Assembly: GCA_022763185.1 (NCBI GenBank)
Contig: JALEGL010000015.1
Coordinates: 62,001-126,000 of the forward strand
DNA length: 64,000 nt
From: a bacterium
GTDB lineage: Bacteria; Bdellovibrionota_G; JALEGL01
Direction of reading: 5' to 3'
The stretch's first letter is position 1; each line of letters opens with the position of its first letter. Shown here in pieces: positions 26,232-35,030 of this stretch. The notes beneath the pieces were generated by a model, which was not told the DNA's origin, searched no databases, and worked only from the letters and a program-made list of their open reading frames with translations. The translations under genes were made by a program, and so were the position numbers.

Positions 26232-26837
26232 TTAATCTAAACTCCATACTTGCTCAAAAAAATCATGCGCCAATACTTGCATATGCGTACAAAGGAGTAA
26301 GGTTTTTTTATGCTTCTGATCTACAATCCACTGTAAAAGTTGGTCTTGAGCGCCCTGATCCAAACCATCAAACGGTTCATCTAAAAATACAGTTTGTGGA
26401 TCAAACAACAAAGCTCTACACAAAGCTGCTTTTTGCAATTCACCTTTTGAAAAAGTCCCTAAGCTTTGGCTGAGCTTGTGCTTTAAGATAAACTTCTCTA
26501 ATAAATGTTGAACATGCGCATCATCCTGAAAATCTGAGTGATACAATTTTAAATTTTCTTCTAAAGTCATGTCCAGACATAAAAACTGCGAACCTAAACA
26601 CAGCCCAAGTTTTTTTTGAAAGGTACTTTTATCAATGTTAGAGCCGTTTAAATAATAACGAAGCTCACCACCATCCAAACTTTTAATACCTGCCAAAACT
26701 TTGATTAGCGTTGTTTTTCCTGAACCATTGTTCCCTTGCAATAAAACACTTTGTTTATCCTGCAAGTCAAAGTTTTTTTTCTTGATTAAGTAGTGATCAT
26801 TAAAAACAATAGAAATATTTCTAGCTTCAACCTTCAT
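26232..26837 (-). CDS. ccmA: Cytochrome c biogenesis ABC ATPase CcmA
   Basis: A 201-residue ABC ATPase. Walker A is LQGNNGSGKTTL, the signature is TFSKGELQKAALCRAL, and Walker B is TVFLDEPFDGLD. Start 26837 overlaps the end of the upstream gene by 11 bases, which suggests translational coupling. A possible start 11 codons earlier is less likely. It powers the CcmABC complex. Confidence 0.93.
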   Translation of the reverse strand: MKVEARNISIVFNDHYLIKKKNFDLQDKQSVLLQGNNGSGKTTLIKVLAGIKSLDGGELRYYLNGSNIDKSTFQKKLGLCLGSQFLCLDMTLEENLKLYHSDFQDDAHVQHLLEKFILKHKLSQSLGTFSKGELQKAALCRALLFDPQTVFLDEPFDGLDQGAQDQLLQWIVDQKHKKTLLLCTHMQVLAHDFFEQVWSLD

Positions 26838-27981
26838 GTTTCTGTTTTTCCAAACATAACAGGTACTCAATTAAACTATTTTTTTGTCTAAGATAAAATG
26901 CCTTACTGACTGTTCCCTGCTTAAATTTATTTTCTAGCCCCAGTAGTGTTTGATAAATCTTTTCTTTTTTCTCATCCTGACCAATGTATGTTTTTTTATC
27001 ATAAACCACTAAAGCCGCAAACAAGAGCAGTGCCAGTAAAGCTCCATAAACAATAATTTTTAATGTAAATACTGCCGTTGTGGGTAAAGCCTTGAATTCA
27101 AAACTGATTGGCGTATTGGCTGGTATGGGGCCGCCCTTGTATAATTGTTGCATTTTACCAAACATTTGCATATCAGCCTGTTTTTTTAGAGGCGCCGCCG
27201 AAAACTTAACGCTTGGACGATCTATAAAAACATTGATGTTTTTTCGATCAACTGCCATTTGATTGCTGTAGTTTTTTTGTCTGTTTTTTATAGGCACCAA
27301 ATAAGAGAACTTCAATGTTTTGACATTACCCTCTCCAGGAAATAAATCTTCTTTAAAACTTAAGCTTTCTTGCTCCTCATTCAGTTCAAATGTGGAAGTA
27401 TAAATCCCACTGATAAAACGTAAATCATAGGCACCTGACATAAGCTTATATACGATAGCCTGTGAAAGATTATTTGGATCTAAGTGATAGGTTTTTTCAC
27501 CTGTATTGACCAAACGCACTTGCTGAACAACCTTCATCACGTCGTTGTCACCTATACTAAAAAAGAAGGTTTCACTGCTTTGTATTGCACTTAAACTAGA
27601 TGTGCTTGCATACACTTGCAATGGATCCAATTGAAGGGTTTCTTGATTTGGATTGAACTTCAATGATTCACCAACATAAGGCACACCTTGAAAAAGGGTG
27701 TAGTATAAATAGCTGTATTCTTCTCCAGACTCTAAGTTGTTAAAAGAAAACTGTCCTTGAGTATTGCACTTGGTTTCTGCGGCTGCTATTTCTTTGTTGT
27801 TTTTATAAATACTTAAACGAACCACTTGCTCACTTAAATCAACTGTGCTCTGATCTACGGATTCATCCAAAACAACAGAACCCTCAATGCTGGCAGCATT
27901 GGCAAAGCTACTGAAAAAATTAAGGGCTACAGGCACGATGAGCAGCAATAGATATTTATGCATTCTATTAAATTTTTGCAT
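26827..27981 (-). CDS. Unknown periplasmic, membrane-anchored protein within the ccm operon
   Basis: A 384-residue protein with an N-terminal signal peptide (LLLLIVPVALNFFSSFANA). A beta-rich carboxypeptidase-regulatory-like first domain follows (EGSVVLDES, GQFSFNNLESGEEYSY), then a second beta domain, one transmembrane helix at about residue 310-330 (IVYGALLALLLFAALVVYD) and a cytoplasmic helical tail. The start has a GAGGAAAAG site. It overlaps the CcmI-like gene upstream by 14 bases and ccmA downstream by 11, so it belongs firmly to the operon. Its place suggests a role in cytochrome c assembly, perhaps substituting for missing CcmH/I functions. It has only one Cys outside its signal and tail, so no CxxC redox motif. 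Confidence 0.7.
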   Translation of the reverse strand: MQKFNRMHKYLLLLIVPVALNFFSSFANAASIEGSVVLDESVDQSTVDLSEQVVRLSIYKNNKEIAAAETKCNTQGQFSFNNLESGEEYSYLYYTLFQGVPYVGESLKFNPNQETLQLDPLQVYASTSSLSAIQSSETFFFSIGDNDVMKVVQQVRLVNTGEKTYHLDPNNLSQAIVYKLMSGAYDLRFISGIYTSTFELNEEQESLSFKEDLFPGEGNVKTLKFSYLVPIKNRQKNYSNQMAVDRKNINVFIDRPSVKFSAAPLKKQADMQMFGKMQQLYKGGPIPANTPISFEFKALPTTAVFTLKIIVYGALLALLLFAALVVYDKKTYIGQDEKKEKIYQTLLGLENKFKQGTVSKAFYLRQKNSLIEYLLCLEKQKHEG

Positions 27982-28297
27982 TGCTAAGCTTTTCCTCTAT
28001 TTTTTTTAGATACCGTTCTCTGTTTTGCTCTTCTAACTCTAAAGCTTTCATAGCGTTGACGGCTTGGGCTTCATACTTATCTCTTAAATTTTTATAGTCT
28101 TCTTTGGATAACTTGCCGGTTTCATAATCAAAATCTAACTCTTTAATGATCATGATAATGTTGGCTTTTTTTTGTTTTAACTGTTTACGTTCATCTACAA
28201 CATAGTCCAAATAAATTAAATCCAGTGCTTCTTTCTGAAACAAGGGATAAACCAATAAGGTCATGATACTAAAAATCAGGATAATCAACACAATCAT
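27968..28297 (-). CDS. CcmI-like short membrane protein
   Basis: A 109-residue protein: one N-terminal transmembrane helix (IVLIILIFSIMTLLVYPLF) and a charged coiled-coil-like region with ELDFDYETGKLSKEDYKNLRDKYE. That segment resembles the N-terminal part of CcmI/CycH, which presents apocytochrome to the heme lyase. The TPR half of a full CcmI is absent. It has no Cys at all, so it is not the thioredox protein CcmH. Confidence 0.65.
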   Translation of the reverse strand: MIVLIILIFSIMTLLVYPLFQKEALDLIYLDYVVDERKQLKQKKANIIMIIKELDFDYETGKLSKEDYKNLRDKYEAQAVNAMKALELEEQNRERYLKKIEEKLSNAKI

Positions 28298-28306
28298 ACT
28301 TGCTCC

Positions 28307-30307
28307 TTAAGCATAAATGGCTCCTTCCTTAGAGCTTGGTAGCATAACAACAACACCGCCAAGCACCAGCAACAATCCACCAAACCATATGAAATTAATC
28401 AATGGCGTGATAATTATTTTCAAATAAATACTTTGATCCTGTGGACTAAAGGTAATCATTGCTGCATATACATCTTCTTTGATTGAACGAATAACGGATA
28501 TCTCTGTGCCTTGTTGCGCTTCTTGATTGCGACTGGGTGTATAATAAATTAAGCTGGGCTTAAGCTCACCAAAAAATGTTTTATGTTTCCAGACATTGAT
28601 TTTGGCAATGACTTTTTCTCTGTGTTGATTGTTATCTGGATATAAGGTTTCAAACTTTAATGTGTAGTTTTTAATTTTAGCAACTTGGTTAATTTTTAAT
28701 TTGAACTCTTTTTCATGTCTGTAGGCTGAACCGGTAAACCCAACAAACAACAGCACCAAACCCAAGTGAACAATGTACCCCCCATAGCGACGTTTGTTAG
28801 AAATAATCAAACGCATCAGTGCCGTCAATGGACTTTCTTTAAAGAACTTTTGTCTAAGAACAATACCGTGTTTGTATTCAAAAAATATGGTGGCGGTAAC
28901 AAACGCACACAAAGAAAAGGAGATATTAATATAAATATTGGTCAACAAAGAGCTGGTCTTGGGTGCTACAAACAATAAGACCAATGAACTCATCACTAAA
29001 AATACAGCTGGCCATAAAAAATGTTTCTTCAACTGTTCTTGGCTGGTTTTTCTCCAGGCCACCAAGGGGCCAACCCCAGTCAAAAACAATAAAATGAGCC
29101 CAATGGGTACCATAATGCTGTTGAAGTAGGGTGCACCAACGGTTATTTTTGTCCCTCTAACCCATTCTGATAAAACTGGAAACAAGGTTCCCCATAAAAT
29201 AGCAAAAGCGGCGCCCACTAAAACCAGATTATTAAATAAAAAGGCTGACTCACGAGATACAATAGCGTCTAACTCGTGCGCAGAGCGCAAATCTTTAAGT
29301 CTATACAACAATAAACCCACAGATGTTCCAACAGTCATGATTAGAATGACCAAAAAATAAGTGCCAATATTAGACTGCGCAAATGAATGCACAGAAGAAA
29401 CAATACCTGACCGGGTTAAAAAAGTACCCAACAAAGTCATCACAAACGACAAAATGACCAGAGCCATATTCCAAGTTTTAAGCATCCCCCGTTTTTCCTG
29501 AATAATGGCTGAGTGTAAGAAAGCTGACGCCGTCAACCAGGGAATAAATGCAGCATTTTCTACTGGATCCCAAGCCCAATAACCACCCCAGCCCAAAACT
29601 TCATAGGCCCAGGAAGACCCCAGTAAGTTACCCAGGGATAAAAAGAACCAGGCAATCAGTGTCCAAGATCTCACCTGAACGATCCAGCGATTATCCAGCT
29701 GGCCGGTGATTAGAGCAGCCATTGCAAAAGCAAAAGGCACAGTCATTCCCACATAACCTAAGTACAAAGAAGGGGGGTGAATAATCATATAATAGTTTTG
29801 TAAAAGTGGGTTTAAGCCTTGTCCATAATCAATACTAAAAGGAACCACACTGAAAGGGTCTGCATCAAAACTGATCAAGACCAGAAAAAACCCGGCAATG
29901 GCCAACAGCACTGCCGCCACCATTGGCAAAAAGTTATAGTTTTTTTGTCTGTTTTGCCACATGACCACACTTGAATAAATACAAAGAATAAGCAACCAAA
30001 ACAAAAGCGACCCATTTTGCCCACCCCACAAAGCCGCCAATTTATAGATGGTTGGCATGGTATCATTGGCATGTTGATGCACATACTCAACATGGTAACG
30101 CCCTGTTAATAAACATTGCCATAAACAGATGGTTGCCGTTAAAACCGCCAAACTCATTGCCCAAACGCTGTTGCGGACAACCCTTACATACACCGTTCTT
30201 TTTTTAACCTGAGCAAAAATAGCGGTCAAAAAACCAAAAACACAGACCATCAAGGCTAAATAGATGCTGTATTGACCTAGTTTTTCTGGGCTTAAGTAAG
30301 TACTCAT
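28307..30307 (-). CDS. ccmF: Cytochrome c heme lyase CcmF
   Basis: A 666-residue polytopic membrane protein with some 14-15 helices. The heme-handling Trp-rich motif is GSSWAYEVLGWGGYWAWDP followed by VENAAFIPWL. Conserved flanking pieces include LWGGQNGSLLFW and FGGLLLVLGG near the C-terminus. CcmF accepts heme from CcmE and attaches it to the apocytochrome CxxCH thiols. It overlaps ccmE by 4 bases. Confidence 0.95.
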   Translation of the reverse strand: MSTYLSPEKLGQYSIYLALMVCVFGFLTAIFAQVKKRTVYVRVVRNSVWAMSLAVLTATICLWQCLLTGRYHVEYVHQHANDTMPTIYKLAALWGGQNGSLLFWLLILCIYSSVVMWQNRQKNYNFLPMVAAVLLAIAGFFLVLISFDADPFSVVPFSIDYGQGLNPLLQNYYMIIHPPSLYLGYVGMTVPFAFAMAALITGQLDNRWIVQVRSWTLIAWFFLSLGNLLGSSWAYEVLGWGGYWAWDPVENAAFIPWLTASAFLHSAIIQEKRGMLKTWNMALVILSFVMTLLGTFLTRSGIVSSVHSFAQSNIGTYFLVILIMTVGTSVGLLLYRLKDLRSAHELDAIVSRESAFLFNNLVLVGAAFAILWGTLFPVLSEWVRGTKITVGAPYFNSIMVPIGLILLFLTGVGPLVAWRKTSQEQLKKHFLWPAVFLVMSSLVLLFVAPKTSSLLTNIYINISFSLCAFVTATIFFEYKHGIVLRQKFFKESPLTALMRLIISNKRRYGGYIVHLGLVLLFVGFTGSAYRHEKEFKLKINQVAKIKNYTLKFETLYPDNNQHREKVIAKINVWKHKTFFGELKPSLIYYTPSRNQEAQQGTEISVIRSIKEDVYAAMITFSPQDQSIYLKIIITPLINFIWFGGLLLVLGGVVVMLPSSKEGAIYA

Positions 30308-30747
30308 TCAACACCTCTTTTTTCTACGCTGCTGACTGTTTGCATTTGTAAAGATGGCTCTAACTTTTCTTCATAGCGTGAGGCACACTTGGCCAACACC
30401 TCTGTCGCCACAAAACGTTCTCCAGCGTAAGATCCCGTTAACACCACATCCGATTCGTCTTTAAAGGTATCGGGCATAGCTCCTTGATAAAAAACGTTTA
30501 CCGTTTTATCGGTTTCTTTGACTTTAAACTCCCAAGTCAGGTCTTGAGTATTTTTCTCAATGCTGCCCGGAACCACTCTGCCTGCCAATTTAATACTTTG
30601 TTGATCATATTTGGACGTATCTTGTAAAAATTCATCCACGGTAACATAGTATTTGGTTGCTTGCGGTAAGGTGGTGGTCACCACAATACCAATACCAATA
30701 ATTAATAAGGATAAGGCAATGATAAATTGAGTGCTTTTTAATTTCAT
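30304..30747 (-). CDS. ccmE: Cys-type heme chaperone CcmE (CxxxY variant)
   Basis: A 147-residue periplasmic OB-fold heme chaperone with one N-terminal membrane anchor (FIIALSLLIIGIGIVVTT). Family landmarks are YYVTVDEF, LAGRVVPGSI and GSYAGERFVATEVLAKC. In classical CcmE heme binds covalently to the His of HxxxY. Here that position is Cys121, giving C121-x3-Y125 (CASRY). Such a Cys variant is known from Desulfovibrio and some archaea, in systems lacking CcmH, which agrees with this operon. The ATG overlaps the cysteine desulfurase stop (ATGA). Confidence 0.92.
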   Translation of the reverse strand: MKLKSTQFIIALSLLIIGIGIVVTTTLPQATKYYVTVDEFLQDTSKYDQQSIKLAGRVVPGSIEKNTQDLTWEFKVKETDKTVNVFYQGAMPDTFKDESDVVLTGSYAGERFVATEVLAKCASRYEEKLEPSLQMQTVSSVEKRGVE

Positions 30748-31901
30748 AACTTTTTAGTTCTTGCCCTTTCTACCAGTTTTGGAAATATTTTGCATACTTG
30801 TTGTATTTCTTGCTCAGTATTATTCCAGCCTAAAGAAAAGCGTATGGCACTACTGGCTTCTTTTTTACTGTATCCCATGTTCAACAAAACATGGGATGGC
30901 TCAACAGAGCCGGATGTACAGGCTGAACCGGTTGATACGTCAATTCCTTCCATATCCGCCGCCACCAGTAAAGCTTGGGCATCAATATCTTGAAAAACAA
31001 TACAGGATGTATTACCCAAGCGTTCTTGTGATTGTCCCACTATATCGATATCTGAAATCGATTGTACAAAGGCTTCTTCTAACTGATTGCGTAAGCGTTT
31101 GCACTGCGCTTGTTCTTGTTGTTCTATCTCACTCAACTCCTGAAAGGCTGCTGCCATGGCCACGATACCCAGCAAATTCTCTGTTCCCCCACGACGTCCT
31201 TTTTCCTGAGCCGACCCCTGCCATAATGCTTTAAAGGGAGCACCGTCTTTCTTGATCAAGACACCAACACCCGGCAATGCTCCCAATTTATGGCCTGAAA
31301 GGCTAAAGTAATCAGAAAAAGCCAAAGCCTCGGCAATATCCATTTTTCCTATGGCCTGCACGGCATCAATGTGTAGATACGGCTTTTTTTCATTGTGTTT
31401 TAGCATGCAATTCACACACTGTTTGATCGGCAAAACGATGCCAGTTTCATTGTTGGCCAAATGCAAAGAACAAAAATCAAGACTTTGGTTTTTAATGCTT
31501 TGCTCAAAATGATGCATAAAACCCTGACCTTGCTTTGAAGCGTGTACAATATTGAGTTGCGCTGACATGGCCAAGGCTTTTGCTTGTGCACCCAAAATAC
31601 AAGGGTGTTCTGTATCACTGCTCACAATAGAGCTGTTGGCCTGTAAAAAAGCATTCCATGCCAAGTGATTGGCCTCCGTTGCGCCTGAGGTAAAAATAAT
31701 AGAGCTCCCCGGCACCCCTAAATACTTAGCAATACTGTCTCTTGCTTGATCTAAATAAGCCCTAGCGCGCCGGCCAAGACCATGAATACTGCTAGGATTT
31801 CCTGTTTCTAGCGCAAGAAAGTCAATAACAGCTTGTCTGACACTGGGCCTTAGAAGACTCGTAGCATTGTGATCCAAATATATACGCTTTTCTTGCTGCA
31901 C
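30744..31901 (-). CDS. Cysteine desulfurase (NifS/IscS family)
   Basis: A 385-residue PLP enzyme that converts cysteine to alanine, leaving sulfur on an active-site Cys. Visible motifs are IYLDHNATS, SGATEANHLAW, the PLP lysine in SGHKLGALPGVGV and the catalytic loop STGSACTSGSVEPSHVL. It starts with GTG behind AGGTGA. It is the first gene of the ccm operon by overlap with ccmE; no isc or suf scaffold genes accompany it. Its link to cytochrome c assembly may be only transcriptional. Confidence 0.92.
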   Translation of the reverse strand: MQQEKRIYLDHNATSLLRPSVRQAVIDFLALETGNPSSIHGLGRRARAYLDQARDSIAKYLGVPGSSIIFTSGATEANHLAWNAFLQANSSIVSSDTEHPCILGAQAKALAMSAQLNIVHASKQGQGFMHHFEQSIKNQSLDFCSLHLANNETGIVLPIKQCVNCMLKHNEKKPYLHIDAVQAIGKMDIAEALAFSDYFSLSGHKLGALPGVGVLIKKDGAPFKALWQGSAQEKGRRGGTENLLGIVAMAAAFQELSEIEQQEQAQCKRLRNQLEEAFVQSISDIDIVGQSQERLGNTSCIVFQDIDAQALLVAADMEGIDVSTGSACTSGSVEPSHVLLNMGYSKKEASSAIRFSLGWNNTEQEIQQVCKIFPKLVERARTKKL

Positions 31902-32016
31902 CCAATCACCTAAATAAAGAATTTACCTTAAACGTTTAACTGAATTGTCTATACCATCCTTGTTTTTGTTGGTCTAGGCTCATCTAAGACAATTGACTTG
32001 ATAAATCGTCGCATGG

Positions 32017-32166
32017 CTATGGGTGATCATTTTGGTAATAAGCCGTTACAGCAACGCCGACCAACAAGCCTATAGTAGCGATAGAAACTATAAGTTCTAG
32101 TAATGTAAATGCTATGCGTGTTTTTTTGATACCATTAAGAGCTTTTAAAAATGAACCCAAGCGCAT
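32017..32166 (-). CDS. 49-residue mini-pilin (class III signal and stub)
   Basis: ATG at 32166 encodes 49 residues: a basic leader ending KKTRIA, then FTLLELIVSIATIGLLVGVA, then TAYYQNDHP and a stop. This is a complete prepilin signal (Ala in place of Gly before Phe, with Glu5 present) with almost no globular domain. No ribosome site is seen. TACAAT, a -10-like hexamer, lies immediately upstream, so the mRNA could be leaderless. It may be a remnant of a decayed pilin, a minor pseudopilin-like peptide, or a small pilus component. It falls below usual gene-size limits. Confidence 0.5.
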   Translation of the reverse strand: MRLGSFLKALNGIKKTRIAFTLLELIVSIATIGLLVGVAVTAYYQNDHP

Positions 32167-32268
32167 TATATTGTAGCAAAAGATAATATACTAGATCTCA
32201 ATGAACAATTTATTGTCATGATTTCACTGGCTGCTTACCAGCCTTGCTTTTTTGTTATCATCGCGCCT

Positions 32269-33072
32269 TTATTCACTAAACATTTGAACGTCGTTTAATA
32301 CTTCTTGGCCCCACATGATAACATCATTGGATGTCGTATAGTCTTGAATAAAGTTAGCCAAGTCACTGGCACCTTCATTTAACCAATACATTACACAATC
32401 TTCATTGGTGGTATGCGCTCCGTTTTCGGTATCTTGATGGTTCTGGGCCATCGGCACTCCTGCATTGACTAAACCCACTGCATGCCCCATTTCATGGATA
32501 AGCGTTGATTGTTCTACAAATCTCTGAGTCAATACTCCTCCAGAAGCAACAATGGCATCTTTAAACACTGCAATAATAGGTGTTTCACTGATATTGAAAG
32601 CAAGAACATTTGAACCTGAAGCTGCATTACCTTCAAGAAAATAAATGTAAAATACTGCTTCATTTTCTGTGGGGCGCGTATTGAAAAATGTTTCATTTAA
32701 ATTTAAAACATCTTGCACAGACCACAGGTTTTTATTTTGCTGGCCCATGGCAGTCATGTCATCTAAGTTTTGTGGATATATAATATCAGGCGGCGTTGTC
32801 CGATATTGAAAAATCGCCGTTAAATTCTCTCCAAACACACTCCATAATGCTTGTCCATTAGTTCGATTACCCACAAAAGGTTCTGCTCCTGGCTCAAAAA
32901 ATACCTCTATGCGTACTGTTTCACTTTTTTTAAAATAATTTTCTGGTGTAGAAAATTTAAACCTTTGTTCTTGACCAGAGCAACTAAGATGAGTCGCCAT
33001 AAAAACATAACTAATGCCAAAAGTGACATACATTAACAAGCCGCGCATGGGTTTTTTTACAGCTAAAATCAT
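32269..33072 (-). CDS. Lipoprotein zinc metalloprotease (metzincin-like)
   Basis: A 267-residue protein with a lipoprotein signal ending THLSC. The zinc motif HEMGHAVGLVNAGVPM lies at residues 193-208. His193, Glu194 and His197 are in place, but Asn203 replaces the usual third ligand of HExxHxxGxxH. Downstream NHQD, GAH and the Met-turn-like CVMYW (226-230) suggest that His212 or His220 supplies it. This arrangement resembles the bacterial 'membrane metalloprotease' family. Substrate unknown; a role in degrading extracellular or prey protein is only a guess. Confidence 0.8.
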   Translation of the reverse strand: MILAVKKPMRGLLMYVTFGISYVFMATHLSCSGQEQRFKFSTPENYFKKSETVRIEVFFEPGAEPFVGNRTNGQALWSVFGENLTAIFQYRTTPPDIIYPQNLDDMTAMGQQNKNLWSVQDVLNLNETFFNTRPTENEAVFYIYFLEGNAASGSNVLAFNISETPIIAVFKDAIVASGGVLTQRFVEQSTLIHEMGHAVGLVNAGVPMAQNHQDTENGAHTTNEDCVMYWLNEGASDLANFIQDYTTSNDVIMWGQEVLNDVQMFSE

Positions 33073-33216
33073 AGTTCTTTAGTGCTTATTACATTAATCT
33101 GAATTAAACATCACCCTATAATCGTTTTTAAAACGTATAAAAAAACCCATTAAAATATTAAAAATAGATCAGTATTTTTCAACAATCCTCAAACTTTGCT
33201 ATGAAGGTTCTATTGT

Positions 33217-34383
33217 ATGGTAACTTATATTGAAAGCTCTCTTCCCGCAGAAGATCGTAAAGAAATTGAAAACGCATTTTATGAACTGATTGAGAAATAC
33301 AGTCATGATTTTTCTCTTTTAGAAAAACCTTTGCAAACCTTGGTTGAGCAACATGGTGGTTTTATTTACCAACATTTTTTCAACCATTTTTTTTCTTTGA
33401 ATCTTTCCATGATCAATGCCGGGAAAATCTGGGATGAATGCTTAAGCTTTTACAAAAGCCAGCCACACTTAGATTATCGTGTGGCTTTCTTACAAAACCT
33501 TTTAACAAACAAGCATGTGTTTCAACCCATAATCCTTGAACAAGAAAAACGCAGCCATCTTTTGGCATCAACCTATACTGATGCCTTGACCGGTATATAC
33601 AATCATCGTTACTTTAATAGTTTCTTGATGAAAGAGCTTTCACGCAGCAAACGCTCAAGCCTACCTTTATCTTTACTGCTCTTAGATATTGATTATTTTA
33701 AAAGAATCAATGATAAATATGGCCACTTAAGCGGTGATTATATTCTTAAAGAAATTGGTCGCGTTATTTCCATTTCTGTTAGAGGTACGGATATGCCTTG
33801 TCGTTACGGTGGAGAGGAGTTTGCCATTGTTTTACCAGACACCGATACACGTGGGGCTTTGGTTCTAGCCAAACGTATTCAAAAGCGGGTTGCCCAATTG
33901 AATTTTCAAGGCATCCCTCAAACCATCACTTTAAGCGGCGGGATATCCACTTTTCCCAGGCATGCTGGTGAAATCAAAGAATTGATCCATGCTGCAGATA
34001 AGGCTTTGTATAAAGCCAAAAACAATGGTCGTGATCAAGTCCATATTTTTGAGCGCGTCGGTGATCAACGCAAACAACCTAGAAAAAATTTTCAAACTAC
34101 TGGCCACTATACCCTCAATGAAAAAACCGATAATAAAAATCCTTTCATCACTAAGAATATTTCTCAATCCGGTCTATTGATTCAAACCATTTCATCAATT
34201 AATTTGGGCGATCAAGTGCATATCATGATGCATCTACCTAACAAAGCTCATTTAAATTGTGTCGCCCGTGCGGTTCATATTCATCATGCTCATAAAGTTG
34301 ATATTTTTGAAATTGGTTTGGAAATTGTCCATATGGACGGCAAAGACAAAACCCTGCTCGGTCAGCTGCTGCAAGAGGATTAA
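33217..34383 (+). CDS. Diguanylate cyclase with C-terminal PilZ domain
   Basis: A 388-residue signalling protein. The N-terminal ~115 residues are helical and unrecognised. The GGDEF domain has DALTGIYNHRYF, LLDIDYFKRINDKYGH and the active-site RYGGEEF. An inhibitory I-site RGTD sits five residues before GGEEF, so product feedback is expected. The last ~110 residues are a PilZ domain with RKQPRK and NISQSG (RxxxR and NxSxxG), which binds cyclic-di-GMP. Enzyme and receptor are thus in one chain. No membrane segments are seen. Target unknown; motility or pili are plausible given the pilin genes around. Confidence 0.93.
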   Translation: MVTYIESSLPAEDRKEIENAFYELIEKYSHDFSLLEKPLQTLVEQHGGFIYQHFFNHFFSLNLSMINAGKIWDECLSFYKSQPHLDYRVAFLQNLLTNKHVFQPIILEQEKRSHLLASTYTDALTGIYNHRYFNSFLMKELSRSKRSSLPLSLLLLDIDYFKRINDKYGHLSGDYILKEIGRVISISVRGTDMPCRYGGEEFAIVLPDTDTRGALVLAKRIQKRVAQLNFQGIPQTITLSGGISTFPRHAGEIKELIHAADKALYKAKNNGRDQVHIFERVGDQRKQPRKNFQTTGHYTLNEKTDNKNPFITKNISQSGLLIQTISSINLGDQVHIMMHLPNKAHLNCVARAVHIHHAHKVDIFEIGLEIVHMDGKDKTLLGQLLQED

Positions 34384-34547
34384 TTATCCTTGATAAGCTA
34401 TCACGCATCACAAAGTAAATTTATAGTGCAATAAGTATTTCTCATGGCTGAGTTCAGCTTTTTACTTTTATTTTTAAAATCAGCTGCTATAAGCCTTCAT
34501 TAATTATATTAATTTTTTATGAAATATTATAAGCGATGGAAATAATC

Positions 34548-35030
34548 ATGAAACACGTATTTGTATTGAGTTTTTTATTGATCACCAGCATTGCTTTGGC
34601 TCAAGGTCCAGGACATTTGTCTGACCCAGATCAATGGCAACGTCTTGATGGCGGTGTTGATGCAAGAAATACTCAAAACACCCATCCAAGGAATAGTAGA
34701 ACACACAACTACTCTAATGATCAATATGAACAATATTATTGGCTAGATGGCAACTACTACCCCAGCTATTCCAACACGGTTCAACAAAAACCCAGCAGAA
34801 CCATTCATCAATACCAAAGGGGACAAATTAAAATTTGTAAGTTTGGCACAAATTTTATGCGCATCATCACTCCCAACAGCCAACAAACCTTTAACTATAC
34901 TTTATCCGGGAGATCCCCCATTGTTACCGTTGTCAATACCACCATTCAACTGCATGTGGATACTGATGGTTCATGGCATGCTGTTGACGAAAAAAATGAT
35001 CCCCTATTTCAGGAAGTAGAGTGCGATTAA
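34548..35030 (+). CDS. Small secreted protein of unknown function
   Basis: A 160-residue protein starting at ATG 34548; an ATG four codons earlier is also in frame. The signal peptide is MKHVFVLSFLLITSIALA. The mature part begins with a polar Gln/Asn/Tyr-rich stretch (NTHPRNSRTHNYSNDQYEQY). A beta-like domain follows with two Cys (KICKFG near the middle, EVECD at the end) that could form a disulfide. I recognise no family. It is monocistronic by context. Confidence 0.6.
   Translation: MKHVFVLSFLLITSIALAQGPGHLSDPDQWQRLDGGVDARNTQNTHPRNSRTHNYSNDQYEQYYWLDGNYYPSYSNTVQQKPSRTIHQYQRGQIKICKFGTNFMRIITPNSQQTFNYTLSGRSPIVTVVNTTIQLHVDTDGSWHAVDEKNDPLFQEVECD

Noticed and set aside
27968-28297. CcmH
   Set aside because: The protein has no cysteine; CcmH needs an LRCxxC motif. 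The charged segment resembles the CcmI N-terminus instead.
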